DNA of 64,000 bases, taken from Megalonaias nervosa. Its lineage: Eukaryota > Mollusca > Bivalvia > Unionida > Unionidae. The first letter of the stretch is position 1; every line of letters starts with the position of its first letter. A program made the position numbers and the translations under genes. This document shows positions 1 to 12,405 of the stretch, one piece after another. The notes under the pieces are model-generated. The model was given only the letters and a program-made list of their open reading frames with translations. It was not told the origin of the DNA and made no database searches. The stretch lies in the NCBI GenBank assembly GCA_016617855.1, contig JAECUM010004957.1:1-64000 (forward strand), written 5' to 3'.

Positions 1-1060
1 TTTCTTTTCAGCTTTCTCGCAAGAGTATGTGCATGATTTAACTGCACATCAGTATAGTTGTTGTAACATAAATCCGATTCAAACTTGTAGTCCAAAATTA
101 GAAGGACAGAAGATAAAGTTTTGCAAAGCAAACATTTAGGATATAATACGCTTCAAACAAAAGTATATATTGTGTTATGCAAGATAAAAGTTTAACAGTA
201 AAAATGTCTCAAAGGTATATTAAATAAATGATAAAGCTACAAATATAATATTGCCATAAATAGGAGCAAACTTTGTTAGGTTAGGCAAGTTTTTTGAAAA
301 CGTTTTCTCTGTTGGCATACAAAGCTTCCTACCTGATGTCGAGAACTTCGACCTAAAAGGGTGGCAATTGTCACATTGGGCAAGAGTATTCATCCTGTCT
401 GTGATAGCGATAAAGTATACATTCTGACTGAGGTTCACACTTCAGGAATACTATATTGGGCAGGTTTGTATATTCTGTATGCCACGGTAAAATATCGTCT
501 CATCTCTGTTAGTTGTTCCTTATTAGGAATGTCACTTTTCAGATTGATGGGTTTCATATTCCGAAGGATGTTCCGCATACATTGTCATATTATATTGCAC
601 GTCAATGTATATTTTATTTGAAGTTAAGATGCACAATAACCCATTTAGAAGAGAGAGGGGAAAGAGCGCATTAGACGACTTAGTAATTCATTTAACGTAT
701 GCGAAATGGTGGCAAGTACTTAAAGGGAAATGTTTGCATTCTATATACATAAAATTTCAATGATGTGTGCATAAACTACTACTCAATACTTTGACAAACT
801 TGCTTTGAACATACGTTCGTCACAGCTGTTTTGCAATGGTAAAATGTGTAATGAAATACAAACTTCGAGTTTTTCTGTGTGGCTCGTTGCATACCAAGTT
901 CCCGTTCCTGTTTGTAGAAAACTATGAAACATTTACATTTCAAATATCCTCATAAAATCGCAAAATTCAACATTTCAAGCATCAGTTGCATTTTGGTTTG
1001 GCATGGAATTACTTTAATCAATGATTTAAAATACGTTGCATGTTAGTTATTATAAAGAGA
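1..1060. other. AT-rich DNA, no gene seen
   Basis: I see no coding signal, RNA gene or recognisable repeat here. The short open frames lack any family resemblance, biased codon use or splice context. Confidence 0.5.
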
Positions 1061-1064
1061 CCAG

Positions 1065-1320
1065 CGGGCATCCCCCTTGCGGTTGAGTAGTCTAAGGCTC
1101 TCGCCTTAACAGATCACGTACACGAGTCTCGTCTCGACCAAAGTGGGTGTGTGAGGAATGTTGCCAGTAGCATCCCGTGTAGATTGTTCTTTGAAAGGTT
1201 TTCCTCCACTAGACATTTGGCGGCCTTGAATCACTGAACTGAAAAATGTCGTCAAATCTAGAAAGCAACAAACATGGACAAAGACTAATTTTGTGACGTA
1301 CATCATAATTCTAAATTCTC
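1065..1320 (+). repeat. tRNA-derived SINE-like element, first unit
   Basis: The start resembles a degenerate tRNA head: an A-box-like stretch (GTTGAGTAGTCTAAGG) near 1082 followed about 40 bases later by a decayed B-box-like stretch ending in CGTCTCGACC near 1138. The body then reads GTGGGTGTGTGAGGAATG and runs on to GAACTGAAAAATG near 1250. I associate this body with SINEs scattered through bivalve genomes, which is from memory and needs a repeat-library search. The second unit just downstream repeats the body, so the element appears as a dimer. Confidence 0.55.
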
Positions 1321-1339
1321 TTTGTCATGAGTTTGATTA

Positions 1340-1510
1340 TCGGATCAGTCAATGGTGGTGTGTGAGAATGGTTGGCAAGCAGCAACCCTTCAGTCGCACG
1401 TTTTCCGGAGATTTTCTCGGGGTCACTAAACATACTGGCCGCCATGTATAACCTAACAAGTGCTGAATAATGGCATTAAATCATCGAAAACTACAACCAT
1501 GTAAAGAAAA
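1340..1510 (+). repeat. Second SINE body, direct copy of 1138-1280
   Basis: This stretch repeats the order of motifs of the unit before it: GGTGGTGTGTGAGAATGG, a GCAGCAACCC block, TTTTCCGGAGATTTTC, a GGCCGCC block, then a tail with ATCGAAAAC and CAACCATG. It has no tRNA-like head of its own. Identity to the first unit is about 70 % by eye. Confidence 0.55.
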
Positions 1511-2800
1511 TAACTTCGAGACGTCCAGGACAGTCTCCAAACTGGGCATTGAGCCAAGTAAAACATGCTTCCTCTTTATTCAGTGTTACAACTAAGATGC
1601 AATATGACTTTCCCTTTAATGTGATGCCTGAGTTATTGTGTATAAAGGAAATAAGTTGAAATGTTTTCATTGTCATCTTGTCGACTCTTTTCTATATGAA
1701 GAAAAAATTTTGAGTGTTTGTAATATTCGCCAATTTGATAGTAACTAATGAAAAATGAAATTCAGAATATCAAAAATATCGATTATTTGGAAACTAACAC
1801 GAGAAAACAACTTTTATAACTAATGTATTTATTCATAAGCGACATTTTGTAATTTTTTTCCTAATTTAAACTTTCATCAATGGCCATCATTTGATTGTCA
1901 CCAATGGATATTTTTCAAAGAAACTGTCCTGACAGATACATATTTTGGACTTTTAGACTGAACATTTAGTATTTTCTTTATATCATCATATTTTTCAAAG
2001 TGACGCTTTGAATAAAGTTAGAACCGCAATAAAGTGATGAAGTTCCCGAGGTTTTGATTTTCGTGTTTCCTCTCCCGATAACTATAGATTCTATTAAGTC
2101 ACACAATAGTTTGTTTTTTATTGGTTTCTATGTGTAACCTATGCTAGGAAATGCATTTTCCAAGCCCAAAGGTAAGAAAAAGCCTTATCCATCAATTTTG
2201 CCTTCTCCAATACATCTTTCAATATCAATTCCATTAAATAATTTGTACAACGGAAAGTATCTATTGTTTATATTGATGTGATATTTTATCTTTTGTTTAT
2301 TTAATTAAATATTCTACGACTGTCCGTAGATGATCTACGAGAATTGTCCTTCGGCTATCAAACTATTCTTTAGGAAGGTTTTTGATGTAGTCAGTACGAA
2401 AATCAAATTCGTATAGGTGGCGATAGAAGCATGCGTGCCTTACATTCTCAGATGTTGACATCAACTGCTGTATTTGCTTTAACAAATTACACTTCATATG
2501 TACGTATGAGTCAACCTGATTGAAATAGAAATAGGAAGTCCATTTTGAAGTATTTCTTTAATGCTTCAAATATATAACGTATTTAAATAAGGTTGAAAGA
2601 AAACCAAATTGTATTCATGCAGCTCTTGGGGAAGACAGACAATAAAATTATCTTCAGTTCTAGCAGAAAATCAAACGCATACACCTTACATATACGTGGT
2701 TTTTCTTGAATAACCGGATGGGTCACATAGTTGCTATTGAAAGTTAAGGAAAGAAATTGAAAAATATTATATGAAGTAAATAAATGAGCTTGTAATTAGT
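1511..2800. other. No gene seen; could hold the 3' end of the minus-strand gene
   Basis: AT-rich sequence with no recognisable product. If the gene starting at 5067 on the minus strand continues past its fourth candidate exon (the donor at 2805-2810 suggests that it does), its 3' untranslated exon should lie here. I could not choose an acceptor with confidence. Confidence 0.35.
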
Positions 2801-2810
2801 AGAAACTTAC

Positions 2811-2852
2811 TTCGTTAAAAGAAACAGCCTGAACCAATACACAGTCTCTTCC
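2811..2852 (-). CDS. Candidate micro-exon, 42 bases, with the predicted stop
   Basis: The acceptor (ATATAACCTTGCAG) and donor (GTAAGT) are both strong and bracket 42 bases. In the phase carried over from the previous exons it meets a stop (2815-2817) four bases before the donor. A stop this close to an exon junction would normally not trigger nonsense-mediated decay. The other two phases are open, so the true frame needs transcript data. Confidence 0.45.
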
Positions 2853-5067
2853 CTGCAAGGTTATATAGAATATATGAAATAGAATTAGAAACAAAATGAA
2901 ACCAAATTAAAAAACAAATTCAATGAACTGGATTGGAAGGACATAAACAATGTATAAATTGTTAATTGAATGAAATAACATTATGACTAAAATCTGGATT
3001 AATAAGTTTCTGGAGAGTTTACATATTATTAAAATAATTATTAATTTCGAGATTAGAGAGCCTTTGTGAACGGCAGAAAGATAAAATGTATACAGGTAAT
3101 TAATACTTCCAATGTCGCAGTTAGCAATCAGACAGAGTGGATCATATGATTAAACAATGAGCCATGGGATGATATGCCAATTTTAGACAGGTTGATGATA
3201 GTGATTGGAGCTTTTTCCAGAATGTAATGAAAACTGAACCTAATTTATATTTGCTCAGGATAAGATGAACAACGATTTAAACTTTAATGACTACTAAATT
3301 TTTCCATTCATTTTATATTCTATATACATCTGAAAATCTTGTTTTGCATTACAATATTTCCCAGAAAAATAGTTTTGTACCAATATATTCAGGACCACAT
3401 TAGAGAAGTATTATAACTCGATTGGATATGTTATGAAAGGTGGATTGTATATGCGGCTGAATGCCTCGCATTTACAAATAGTAATTCTCGATAAACAAAA
3501 TACTAGTACTAAATTTTATATGTTGTAAACACTCACCGCCTTTTGCAGGAACTCCTTCGTTCTTGGCTGAAATAAGCAAAATACATTTTGATCTATCCGC
3601 AACTTCATATTGTGTGAGAATTTGAATGAGGTATCCAATATGATCAAATGGAAACCTATAATGTATAAATAATTGAAGGTTTCATACAACAGAATAATAC
3701 ATTTTTATCAGAACAGATTGTATAACACCATTTAGGTAATAACACCTACAATAGATAAAGTTGTCTTGTTTCCAAAAATAACAGTAGTTAGGTTTATATC
3801 TTGATGGTAATAAGTAGCGATGTCATAACTGGTCCTTGTGTTAAAAATATACTAAAATACTTCCTCTTGTAAGAGGTGCTATTGCAATGTCTTGCTTGTA
3901 ATATTCTTTTTCTTAAGGATGCATTTTCTTCAGTGAGAGATGATAAATACAATCAAATAAAAACAAAACTGGTAATCATGCAAGAGTCTATTCATCGTTT
4001 TATACAGATTTAGGAATCTTTCAAAAGCACGTCTGTCTTCGTAATTTAAAAAGCCCAAAACTGAATGAATGAGAATAAAGCCAACTTAGGCACCATAGTG
4101 TCACATTTCTACTGCAATATATTTGGTCCAAGGACGGGTTACTTTTATTAGATACTGAATCCTTATCAGTTAAAACTCCTACATTTTGTAGACTCGTTGC
4201 AGAAACAAAGTATTAAAAGAGACCATTTCAAGCAATTTTATATACATTTGTAACGCCTAGAAGATAAACCATCTTTTAAATTTCCCAATTGCTTAGCATG
4301 TGTTGTGCAGCTTGAACGTTTTACATTTAATGAGTTAATGTATTTATTCGCAGAGGGAAACAAATTTTACTACCCATAAGGAACGGTTTTCTTACCCTCA
4401 GCACCGAGACCTAAAAATGAAGCAAAAACAAAAAGAAACATATTAGGAAAAGATAACTAATGGTGAGTAAATAACTTATCAATAACAAGTGATACTAAGC
4501 CTATGTGGACCAACATATTTGTTCTTTAAACTTTCATATTTAATAATTATTCTTTAATCGAAAATCTGAAGATGTTACATAATGCCACGAAAACCTAGTG
4601 TTGTCCTCGTGTTAAATATACATGACAGATATGACCACAAGGAAATAATTGTTTTTTGGTAACCAAAGTCATCAAGTTAAGACTCTTAAGAAACAATAAA
4701 GAATGGCCTTGTCACTGAGGCGTGAAATGTTTTTTAAAACTATTCTCACTGCATTGAACTATGATATATATGGTAAAATTTTATTGCATGTCTTGGCTGT
4801 TCCTCTAATTGTCGAAGGACGACTGGAATATTTTATGAATACAGTGGTGCTACTGGAAAATTGTTCAGAACCTTTAAAAGCATATGGTGTATTGTTATCT
4901 TCTATAGGAGTATTGTGTGTATGTGTGTTGAAAGGAAAAGTGAGGACGAGAGTATCCGTACCTTGGGCATCCACCGCTCCACTGTCAAGTGATCCTGATT
5001 CTGTGCTCCCTATCAAAGTGGCAGTCATGCCCAGGAAGACACAAAGGAACACTGTCAGTCCCCTCAT
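2815..5067 (-). CDS. Candidate micro-exon gene for a small secreted peptide precursor
   Basis: Exon 1 codes 35 residues that begin with a clear signal peptide (MRGLTVFLCVFLGMTATL, then a small-residue region), followed by an acidic, Ser/Gly-rich stretch, and ends at a strong donor (CAAG|GTACGG, exon base 4962). Three downstream minus-strand segments have an acceptor and a donor and a length divisible by three: 4396-4410 (15), 3537-3566 (30) and 2811-2852 (42). Joined in phase 1 they give a product of about 62 residues. Its end has a Gly-Gly-Lys-Arg stretch, resembling a prohormone cleavage site, and then nine residues with two Cys spaced C-x4-C before a stop at 2815-2817. The last exon is open in the other two phases, so a missed exon could change the C-terminus. 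The start at 5067 is preferred over the upstream in-frame Met at 5175 because a TATA box lies between them. The family is not recognised; a neuropeptide-like or antimicrobial-like secreted peptide is inference only. Confidence 0.5.
3537..3566 (-). CDS. Candidate micro-exon, 30 bases
   Basis: The acceptor TTTGCTTATTTCAG and the donor GTGAGT are both close to consensus and bracket exactly 30 bases, which keeps phase 1. It codes a Lys/Gly/Ala-rich hydrophilic stretch, as expected of a propeptide or linker. Confidence 0.5.
4396..4410 (-). CDS. Candidate micro-exon, 15 bases
   Basis: On the minus strand TCATTTTTAG precedes the segment and GTAAG follows it. The length is five codons and the phase is unchanged (1 to 1). 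It adds Gly-Leu-Gly-Ala-Glu when joined to exon 1. The acceptor's pyrimidine run is short. Confidence 0.4.
4962..5067 (-). CDS. Exon 1 of the micro-exon gene: signal-peptide exon
   Basis: 106 coding bases. Residues 2-3 are Arg-Gly, residues 4-19 are hydrophobic, and small or polar residues follow from about 20, as in a cleavable signal peptide. The exon ends in phase 1 at a good 5' splice site. A TATA box about 78 bases upstream fits a short untranslated leader. This is the best-supported part of the gene. Confidence 0.65.
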
Positions 5068-5144
5068 TTCTGGTTCACTATTGTTTTTATCTATTCTGCC
5101 TCTACAGCTAGCGTACAAATCTTTACAAGAGTTTCTTCTCCTCC

Positions 5145-5152
5145 TATTTATA
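5145..5152 (-). promoter_or_regulatory. TATA box of the minus-strand secreted-peptide gene
   Basis: The minus strand reads CTTGTATAAATAGGAG. With the usual spacing, transcription would start near 5115-5122, giving a leader of about 50 bases before the ATG at 5067. Confidence 0.55.
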
Positions 5153-5179
5153 CAAGGGTCATAAATATTTGGCACACCC

Positions 5180-8100
5180 CAACGCCCAAACGGTTACTCT
5201 ACAGTTAATAATTGACATCATACAAATCATTGTACTCTATTTCAAGATCCGCCCTCTTTACATACGATAGTCTTTACACGTTAGCCTGTTACAGTGAATT
5301 GTCCAATTTTACAATTTAAATGCAAAATTCTTAAATCATGCGTGAATGTGTTAGTAACTTCATAAGATAAAATGGATCAAATAACATTCTTTGAAATCAA
5401 AAATATATGTTTCACTGATGTGGACTTCAAATTATATAATCTTCAAACTCAATGATCACAATATTCTACAAACTTCAGCATATTATGTACAGCATATATT
5501 TATTTTATTTACAAATGATTCGAATGCAAAATTAAAATACATTAAAATCCACACAAAATCACCCCAGTAGAAGCCATCACCTTGTATTCGTTTTGATTGT
5601 ATATTATGACTAATGATATATCCAAATGTATCAGTGGAAACAATTGATACTGTTACAGAGGCGATACCGCTTTCAATGCTACAGCGCTGATATCACATTT
5701 CGAGCCACTCTCCTTGCCAAATTAAGAAAAAGTTTCTTATGCATGTTGAGCAACATTTATTTCTACATTGAGACCTATATCATATCACAGTCTCTGTCTT
5801 TCTTTTTCTCTCTCTTAAAATTAACACATAGCTTTGCACATGAATCGTGCAGTCACTGGTTTACATGAACTGTTTCTATTAAATATTTAGTATCACCCAA
5901 AAGATACCTTTTACATTTTACAACAAACGTCACCAGCTTTTATGGAATAAGTTGTTGATTTTAAAAACCTATGGGTATGACTGTGAAATGAAAATGGAAC
6001 TTTCAAGGATATACTTAACGCTCACATTTGTATCAAACATGAAAATAAAAACTACGTTACATTATGAAAAATAAATAACTTTTCTGCATAACAGTGTTAA
6101 AGATTAAGTGCCTGATTTATACAGGATACATCCATTAATTCTAGACTCTGGCATTCCATTCAAGCTGATTTCTTCTGCAATAATAATTTTCTTTCCAGTG
6201 GGAAATGTCTTCTGGACAGAACAATTATTGTGCATCTATTTAATTATATAAGGCAGGGATTGAAATAGCTATTAGGCAATAACATTAAATTCTGCATCAG
6301 ATATGTAAAACATCTGATAAAATCATCCACAATTCATTTGAAGTGAACTTATAACGTTCTTACCAGGTCAGTCATGAATATTTCTCCATTTATTATTGAT
6401 GAAACAAAGACTGTCTAATTATTTGGCTCTGACTGACCACGTTCCACCTAATTTAGGCAAAACCACGCGTTTTGTAGTCAGTGAGGTATCGAGACACGTA
6501 AGGTCAGTAACGATTGGGTTGTATAAACTGTATGAATATAAGAAATATGTATTTTGGTATATCACTATTTTTTCTTCTAAAAAACACCACACAAAACAAC
6601 TTGGATACTATGGTAAGGGTTAAAAATATAGCAGTAATGTTAAGTTATAGAAGCTGATTTTATGACATATTTCCAAGATATAAACGTTTATTCTGAGTTC
6701 AAACTCGTTCCACTGGTCAAAATCAATCCAAGATGAGATGAAGCTGAAGGATGATAAGCATTTCATAAAAGCATGAAGAACAAGTAGTGTAAACATTCAG
6801 CATTATATTGATCCAGACAGATTGAATATGCAATGACGACTTCTTATAATAAACCAAGGTCTTATAGTCTATCATCAAATTATTATCAGGAAATCTAACA
6901 TAAGCTTTAGAATGTGTTGCAAGATTTTCCTGTTGATATAAACTTTACATAATGAGAAATATGTTGTTTTGTTATGGACAATCATCACAATCCAGATGTG
7001 GGCCTATTTCACATCTAATATCCATCTTCAAAACCGATGACATGATGTACATCAGACGATCAGCTGTATAGAAAAACTATGCCCCTTAACCAACACATTT
7101 TAACAATGCCTTTGCATTAGATTTGTTCTGTGCGCCGCAGTTGACAAGACTGTTTTCTTGAAACTAAACGTTTGAGGTGTAATAATGCATGTGTACTTAT
7201 GTTTTCAGAAAGCAGGCCTCCAAAAGTTCTAAGATCCTGTCATCAGTAATAATCGGACATTAGTATTATTACACGAATGCCAGATCAATGAAAATAAAGT
7301 GGTTGAAAGAATATACCTTTGCTTAAAAATTGGAGAAAATACAGTATATGTACCTTTGTAATAAGATTGTACTTTGAATTGGAAATAATATTCTAGAAGT
7401 TGTAAAAAATATGAAAGGTAATATGTTTTTATACTTTATTCTGTAGCATTTGATTTTATTATTAAAGAACTAGAGTATATAATCAGAAAATAACTACTTA
7501 TGTACTTTTTGGACTTCTTTATTTTAGAAATAATAAGCAAAAAAGCCAGCTCCAGGAAGAAAACAAAAACTGTAAGATCTTGGATCAATGCACAATTTTT
7601 GAAACGTAGTTAAAGAGACATTGTGGTATGAATATTTTTCAACCAAAGAACATATTTTAGTCACAACATTAAGCAAAGCATCCTTTATGAAATAAATGCA
7701 ATCAAATTTCTATATTAAAAGTATTTAATTCTAAATAACACATGATATATAAAATAAATGGAACATAGCAGAGTTTTAAACAAGTATTTTAGTGACCGGT
7801 ATAATGATGATCGGGTAGTTCTCCGAAAAAGGTTAAAGAGTACTTTATGGGAATATGGAGCTCAGTTTATTTCTAATAGAAATACTTAGTTTAAAGTGTG
7901 TGAAATCTCCAAGAGTTTAATAAAAATAAAAATATCTGCCTTGTAAATATTTAATATTTTTGAAAATATCTTCAAACTATATGAATTATCGCAAAGGGCT
8001 ATTTAGAACTACTGTAAAGAACATGGAAGGTGCATTTATTGTTCATTTCACCTTGTCATTTTGTGGATTTAGGAGACAAATAATATGACATTCAATTATC

Positions 8101-8320
8101 ATATGATTAGTTTAGCATATTATATGTTTTGCCTATCTTTATATATCATTTTATTATTAGAAAAGTATGAAAAGGACAAATATCAACATTACTGCAAAAT
8201 GGAACAAAAATCAGCAAACAAGATGAACATTAAGGAGACAAAAATATATAAATATAACAACGGTATATAATGCAACGCAAGGGAACGAAGGTAGAATCAG
8301 GATAAGTGTCAAAAGTTTAT
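5180..8320. other. AT-rich DNA, no gene seen
   Basis: About 3.1 kb with no recognisable product, mobile element or RNA gene. The longest frames (75-80 codons) show no family resemblance. Confidence 0.5.
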
Positions 8321-8329
8321 TTGTATAAT

Positions 8330-10500
8330 ATTCTAAGTTGTCAACAAGATAAGGTCTATTACTAAAAGTATAAAAAAGGACCTGGAATGTTGCTGAATTT
8401 CCCTGCACTCACAATAAATGAAGCGATCAGATGGAGGATTTTGTTATTTATTAGCAGAGACTCTAAATTCTAAGCGAAGACGAGCACATACTTAGATCTG
8501 TGGTCTTGAGACAATCTCTATAATACGCGGTTGATGTCGCACAGTCGTCGCTGATATATGTTCTTGGTTGTCCTAAAGCTATTATCGACATTCCCTAGGA
8601 CAAGACAATCTTTTAGTGCGGGGTCTTACCAGACATTGTCGGGATTGCCTCAAGAATATTCCGGTTAATATGATCTGTGACGTTAAAGTGGTAATTTCCA
8701 TTGACGAACTTTCAAAAGTGTAGATTCGGCAATGAGTTATATATTATTTGGGTTCTCTTCGAATATTTCCCCGAATACGTTGCTCTCGTTTCCTCCCATA
8801 TATCTTCCATGGCACATATTCGTTTTGCACTTGTGTATCAGGACGGGCACATGTGAGACCTCTCTGGGGAGGCTTTGACAATACAACTGCACATTACAAA
8901 TTGACCTTACTTGTTTTAGAGTTACACCGTTCACTAAACATAATGCAATGTGTGTCGTTCATAGCATCAGTAACGTTGATGTGGATCAGTTAAAATGTCT
9001 GGGATGCAAGTGATTTAATCGAATCGATTAGTGTACCGAGCAAGACCATAGGTTTCACTTACACTTGCTTGGAAAACGACAATGCAAGCTCCGGTCAGTA
9101 AAATTATCAATGAAACCGCTCCATAACTTATAGCTGAGTCAGAGATCGCAAGTTTAACAATTAGAACCAGATTACGGTTGTCTCGCATAAGGTGCTACAC
9201 GCAACCAATACTAGTAGGTCGAGGCAAAAGAGATTTTCAGTATTGTTCGTATCGGGCTAGGGTCCTAAACCAGAATTACAAGTGCAGGTCATGTCTAGGT
9301 GTTTTCGTCCTTGTGAGAATTTCTTGGAAATTAAGGGAAAACGTACACATAACGATGATTATCCCATTGACACCCGAGTTAGACTTGTTAACAACGGTAT
9401 CATTTCGTTGTTCAACAGTGCAGATAATTACATAGACGGAAAGGAAATCAAACAAATCTCGACAGTGTGACATTGCCATGATGATTCTCTGATTCACCAG
9501 ACACAGTGATAATTACGCGAAATCCGCTGCCGCAGGTATGTTTGTGAAAGATACATCCGATAATGCTGATCATAGAATGTATACAATTAGGCGACCTCAC
9601 CATCGTATGGGTCACAGAGGCATAGATGTTGAAGACATTATCATTAACACCAAGCTGACTTTCAACCTTTATTTCTAGAATGTTGTGCGATTCATCTCAG
9701 TTATATATTTGGCGTTTGCTGAGATGTTCGCGTGGTTATTTTTGGAGCCAATCCCAGTAATGCTTAACCGTTAAAGCAATGTCAATAAAATAATTTGGCT
9801 TGAAGGAAATGATGCTATTGGTATAAATGTATTGTAAACAATAAAATTGTGGATGCCTGTCTAAGCCATTGCTAGCGACAGAGGACCGTTTGTTGTAGTT
9901 TATGAATTCTGAAAACCGTGACTTTAAAACTAAGTCGGAGTTAGGACAAATGCAACAGACAAGTGGAATATTTCCATTTCTCGGGGCAGTTCGAACATTG
10001 CTGGTAAAATAATTTACATACGATAGCATTCACGAATATGTGGGGTCTTTTTTGGAACCTCTCATAGCTGTACAAAATAGGTTCAGTACAATTAATAAAC
10101 TCTACGTAATGGCTATTGAGGATAAAATTAATTTGCATATAGATACGAAATCCGGGGGGTTAGTGACCCAAAAAGGGGAATTGATTTACAGGCAGTGAAA
10201 ATCGAGTAATTGTTTGGCAGTGTATATCAATCGAACTTGTAGTGTAGTAGCCTTACGCAACCAAAGTGTGTAGCAAATGGATTTCCTAAACATTTGTAAC
10301 TTTACCTTTAAAACAGTCAATAACAACTAGTTTTGAGCTAGCCGATTTTGCAACGGAAAATAGTTTACCACAGCGTTAGAAGAATATTTACTACCTAAAT
10401 GTTAGCCATGCTGCATACACTCACGCGTGACGAAAGGGTTAAGTCATGCACTATAACAGTAAGCCGGGTCTAAAATCTCCAACCAGATACTACTTAAGTT
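8330..10500. other. Outer conserved block of the left arm, no product recognised
   Basis: This block pairs with 42277-45400 on the opposite strand. The paired plus-strand frame around 9282-9470 keeps a run of conserved residues (for example FLEI followed later by DTRVRLVNNG and ALFNS-like motifs) that is also readable on the minus strand at about 44.16-44.30 kb. Stops and frameshifts break it in both copies. It could be a decayed gene or an old mobile element. I do not recognise a family. Confidence 0.4.
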
Positions 10501-10534
10501 GACAATATACAAGGAATTAACATTATTCGCTTAT

Positions 10535-11165
10535 TTTGTTCATCATCGTCATTATCATCATTATCCATCCCATCACCCAAGAGATCTTTGGGGCACCACA
10601 GTTGACTTTGCAACCAATTCTCTCCATCTTTCCCTGTTCTCTGCCCTTTGGGAATCTCCAAACCCCATGTCTGTCAACTCCTTAATGTTGTCTTCCCACC
10701 TCTTTTTCTGTCTTCCTCTTCTTCTGCACCCTCGCACTGTGTCTTGCAAGATTGTTTTTGCCAGACCAGATGATCTTGAGGCATGACCGTGCCACTTCCG
10801 TTTGCGCTTTTTTTTTTTACAGTGGTCAAGAGGTCTTCATAGGATCTAATGAATTGTTGGATCCTGTTGTGGACTTCTTCATTGGTTACATGGTCAATGT
10901 ATGAGATGCCCAAGATCTTGCGGTGGCATCTCGTTTCGAAGGTTGAATCCTTCTTTGTAGATTTAATGTGAGCGTCCATGTTTCACAAGCATACAGAAAG
11001 AAAGATATGACAATCGAGCGCATCAGCCTTATTTTGGAACCAAACGCAATGTTGGTATCTTTCCATACTGGTCTCAACCTTGTTATTGCAGCTGTTGTCT
11101 GTGCAATTCTGCAAAGTAGTTTGGTTTTTAGCCCTCATCTGTGATAACTGATCCCAGGTACTTAA
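10535..11165 (-). pseudogene. 3' part of a dead LINE (reverse transcriptase C-terminal region)
   Basis: The minus strand codes fragments typical of the C-terminal region of an APE-type non-LTR retrotransposon: SFKYLGSVITDEG near 11155, then RPVWKD, KIRLMRS, YACETWTL, RKILGISYIDHVTNEEVHNR and a DLLTTVKK block, broken by frameshifts. The 3' end at about 10535-10565 is a short ATGATG-type repeat, as seen in RTE-like elements. The upstream part of the same copy lies at 14161-14505 and the two are separated by a 3 kb insertion. The element is absent from the paired position in the right arm. It is non-functional. Confidence 0.75.
11162..11165. repeat. TTAA target duplication, left side
   Basis: TTAA at the LINE/insert junction, matched by TTAA at 14157-14160. 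Removing 11166-14160 restores a continuous LINE reading through its Ser-Phe-Lys-Tyr-Leu block. Confidence 0.65.
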
Positions 11166-12405
11166 AGGAGTCCAGAAATAAAAAAAATTGTTTTATGTAT
11201 GTAATTCTCTACAAATTTTAGTTCAACTGTAATGTTTATAAATTACATATCGTAGGCGGGTAGCGATTATATTGCGCGGAATATACCATGATTACGTAAA
11301 TTGCCGAGTTTTTACGAGTTTTGATGAGACGACAGATCACGTGGTCCTGTGACACAATACTAGCCAGTCCTCGAATAGAAACAGAAACATGGCGAGCGAG
11401 ACAGACAGGAGGAGACCAGATTTGGGTTGCAAATTAAAAAGTTGAGTCTGTTTCCGAGAGATGCTCATAACTAAATCTGTTGAACTGTGTGTTAAGAAAT
11501 TTAAAAAAGCAATGTAATTTTAAAATAAATACTTATACATTGTGTGCTATGCAGAAATGTGATAAGGATTAAGTGATGGTGCCCAATGTAAAAATTAAAA
11601 ATTTACCACAATGCAATAAATTTTCATTTAAGAAGGATGAGATTCAATCGTATTATATGTAATAACATATTCATTACCTACCCCCAACACACCACCTAAG
11701 GACTAATATTTTGAAAATATACGTCCAACACTGAAAGACTGAGAGATAATGCTGAATTCTGGGAGAAGAGACTAGAAAAGGTACCAACTTGTGTGTGAAA
11801 CAATATTTATTACCGGGAAGATGTAAAAGGCATTGAGAACAGTTTTTATCGGTCGTAACTTAAGCATTAGTGTTTTAAAAAAACAAACAAACACCCCACA
11901 AATAAATCTGCAAAGCAGAAATTATAAGTAATTAATTTTAACATTAAGAAGCTTCCTTTTATGGTTACATTACAGTGTATTTTACATGCAGGCTACAGTT
12001 ATCGTATTGACAAATCTGATAATATATACATGTCTGGTATAATAGTTTATGTACTGTACTGGTCAGTGTTCAAAGAAAATTTTTTTTAGGCACAGGCCCC
12101 GGACTGGTGACTTGAATGAACTCACAAGCCCTGACTGAAATTCCACAAGACCGGACAGTTCATATCTGTCAACTATCAAGCCGGGAGAAAACTTTCCGAT
12201 TTTGGGGGTATTTCCACACCTACCTCCCGATCTAGTAATATCTCCCGATGTTTCGCAGAGAACTCCCGATTATTACATTTTATCAGTCAATTTCATTTCT
12301 CAGAAGAAGAAAACAATACCAAACCATACATAAATAGATATAACGTGTGCAATCCACAGATGCCATATTCTATTTTATCACTTGTGAATATTGTAATGAT
12401 GAAAT

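Noticed and set aside
4703..5164. 153-codon plus-strand open frame
   Set aside because: It lies opposite the minus-strand signal-peptide exon, which has a TATA box and a splice donor. The plus-strand frame has no comparable context or family resemblance.
5068..5175. Longer version of the minus-strand frame starting at 5175
   Set aside because: The upstream Met lies before the TATA box, and the added residues would hide the signal peptide.
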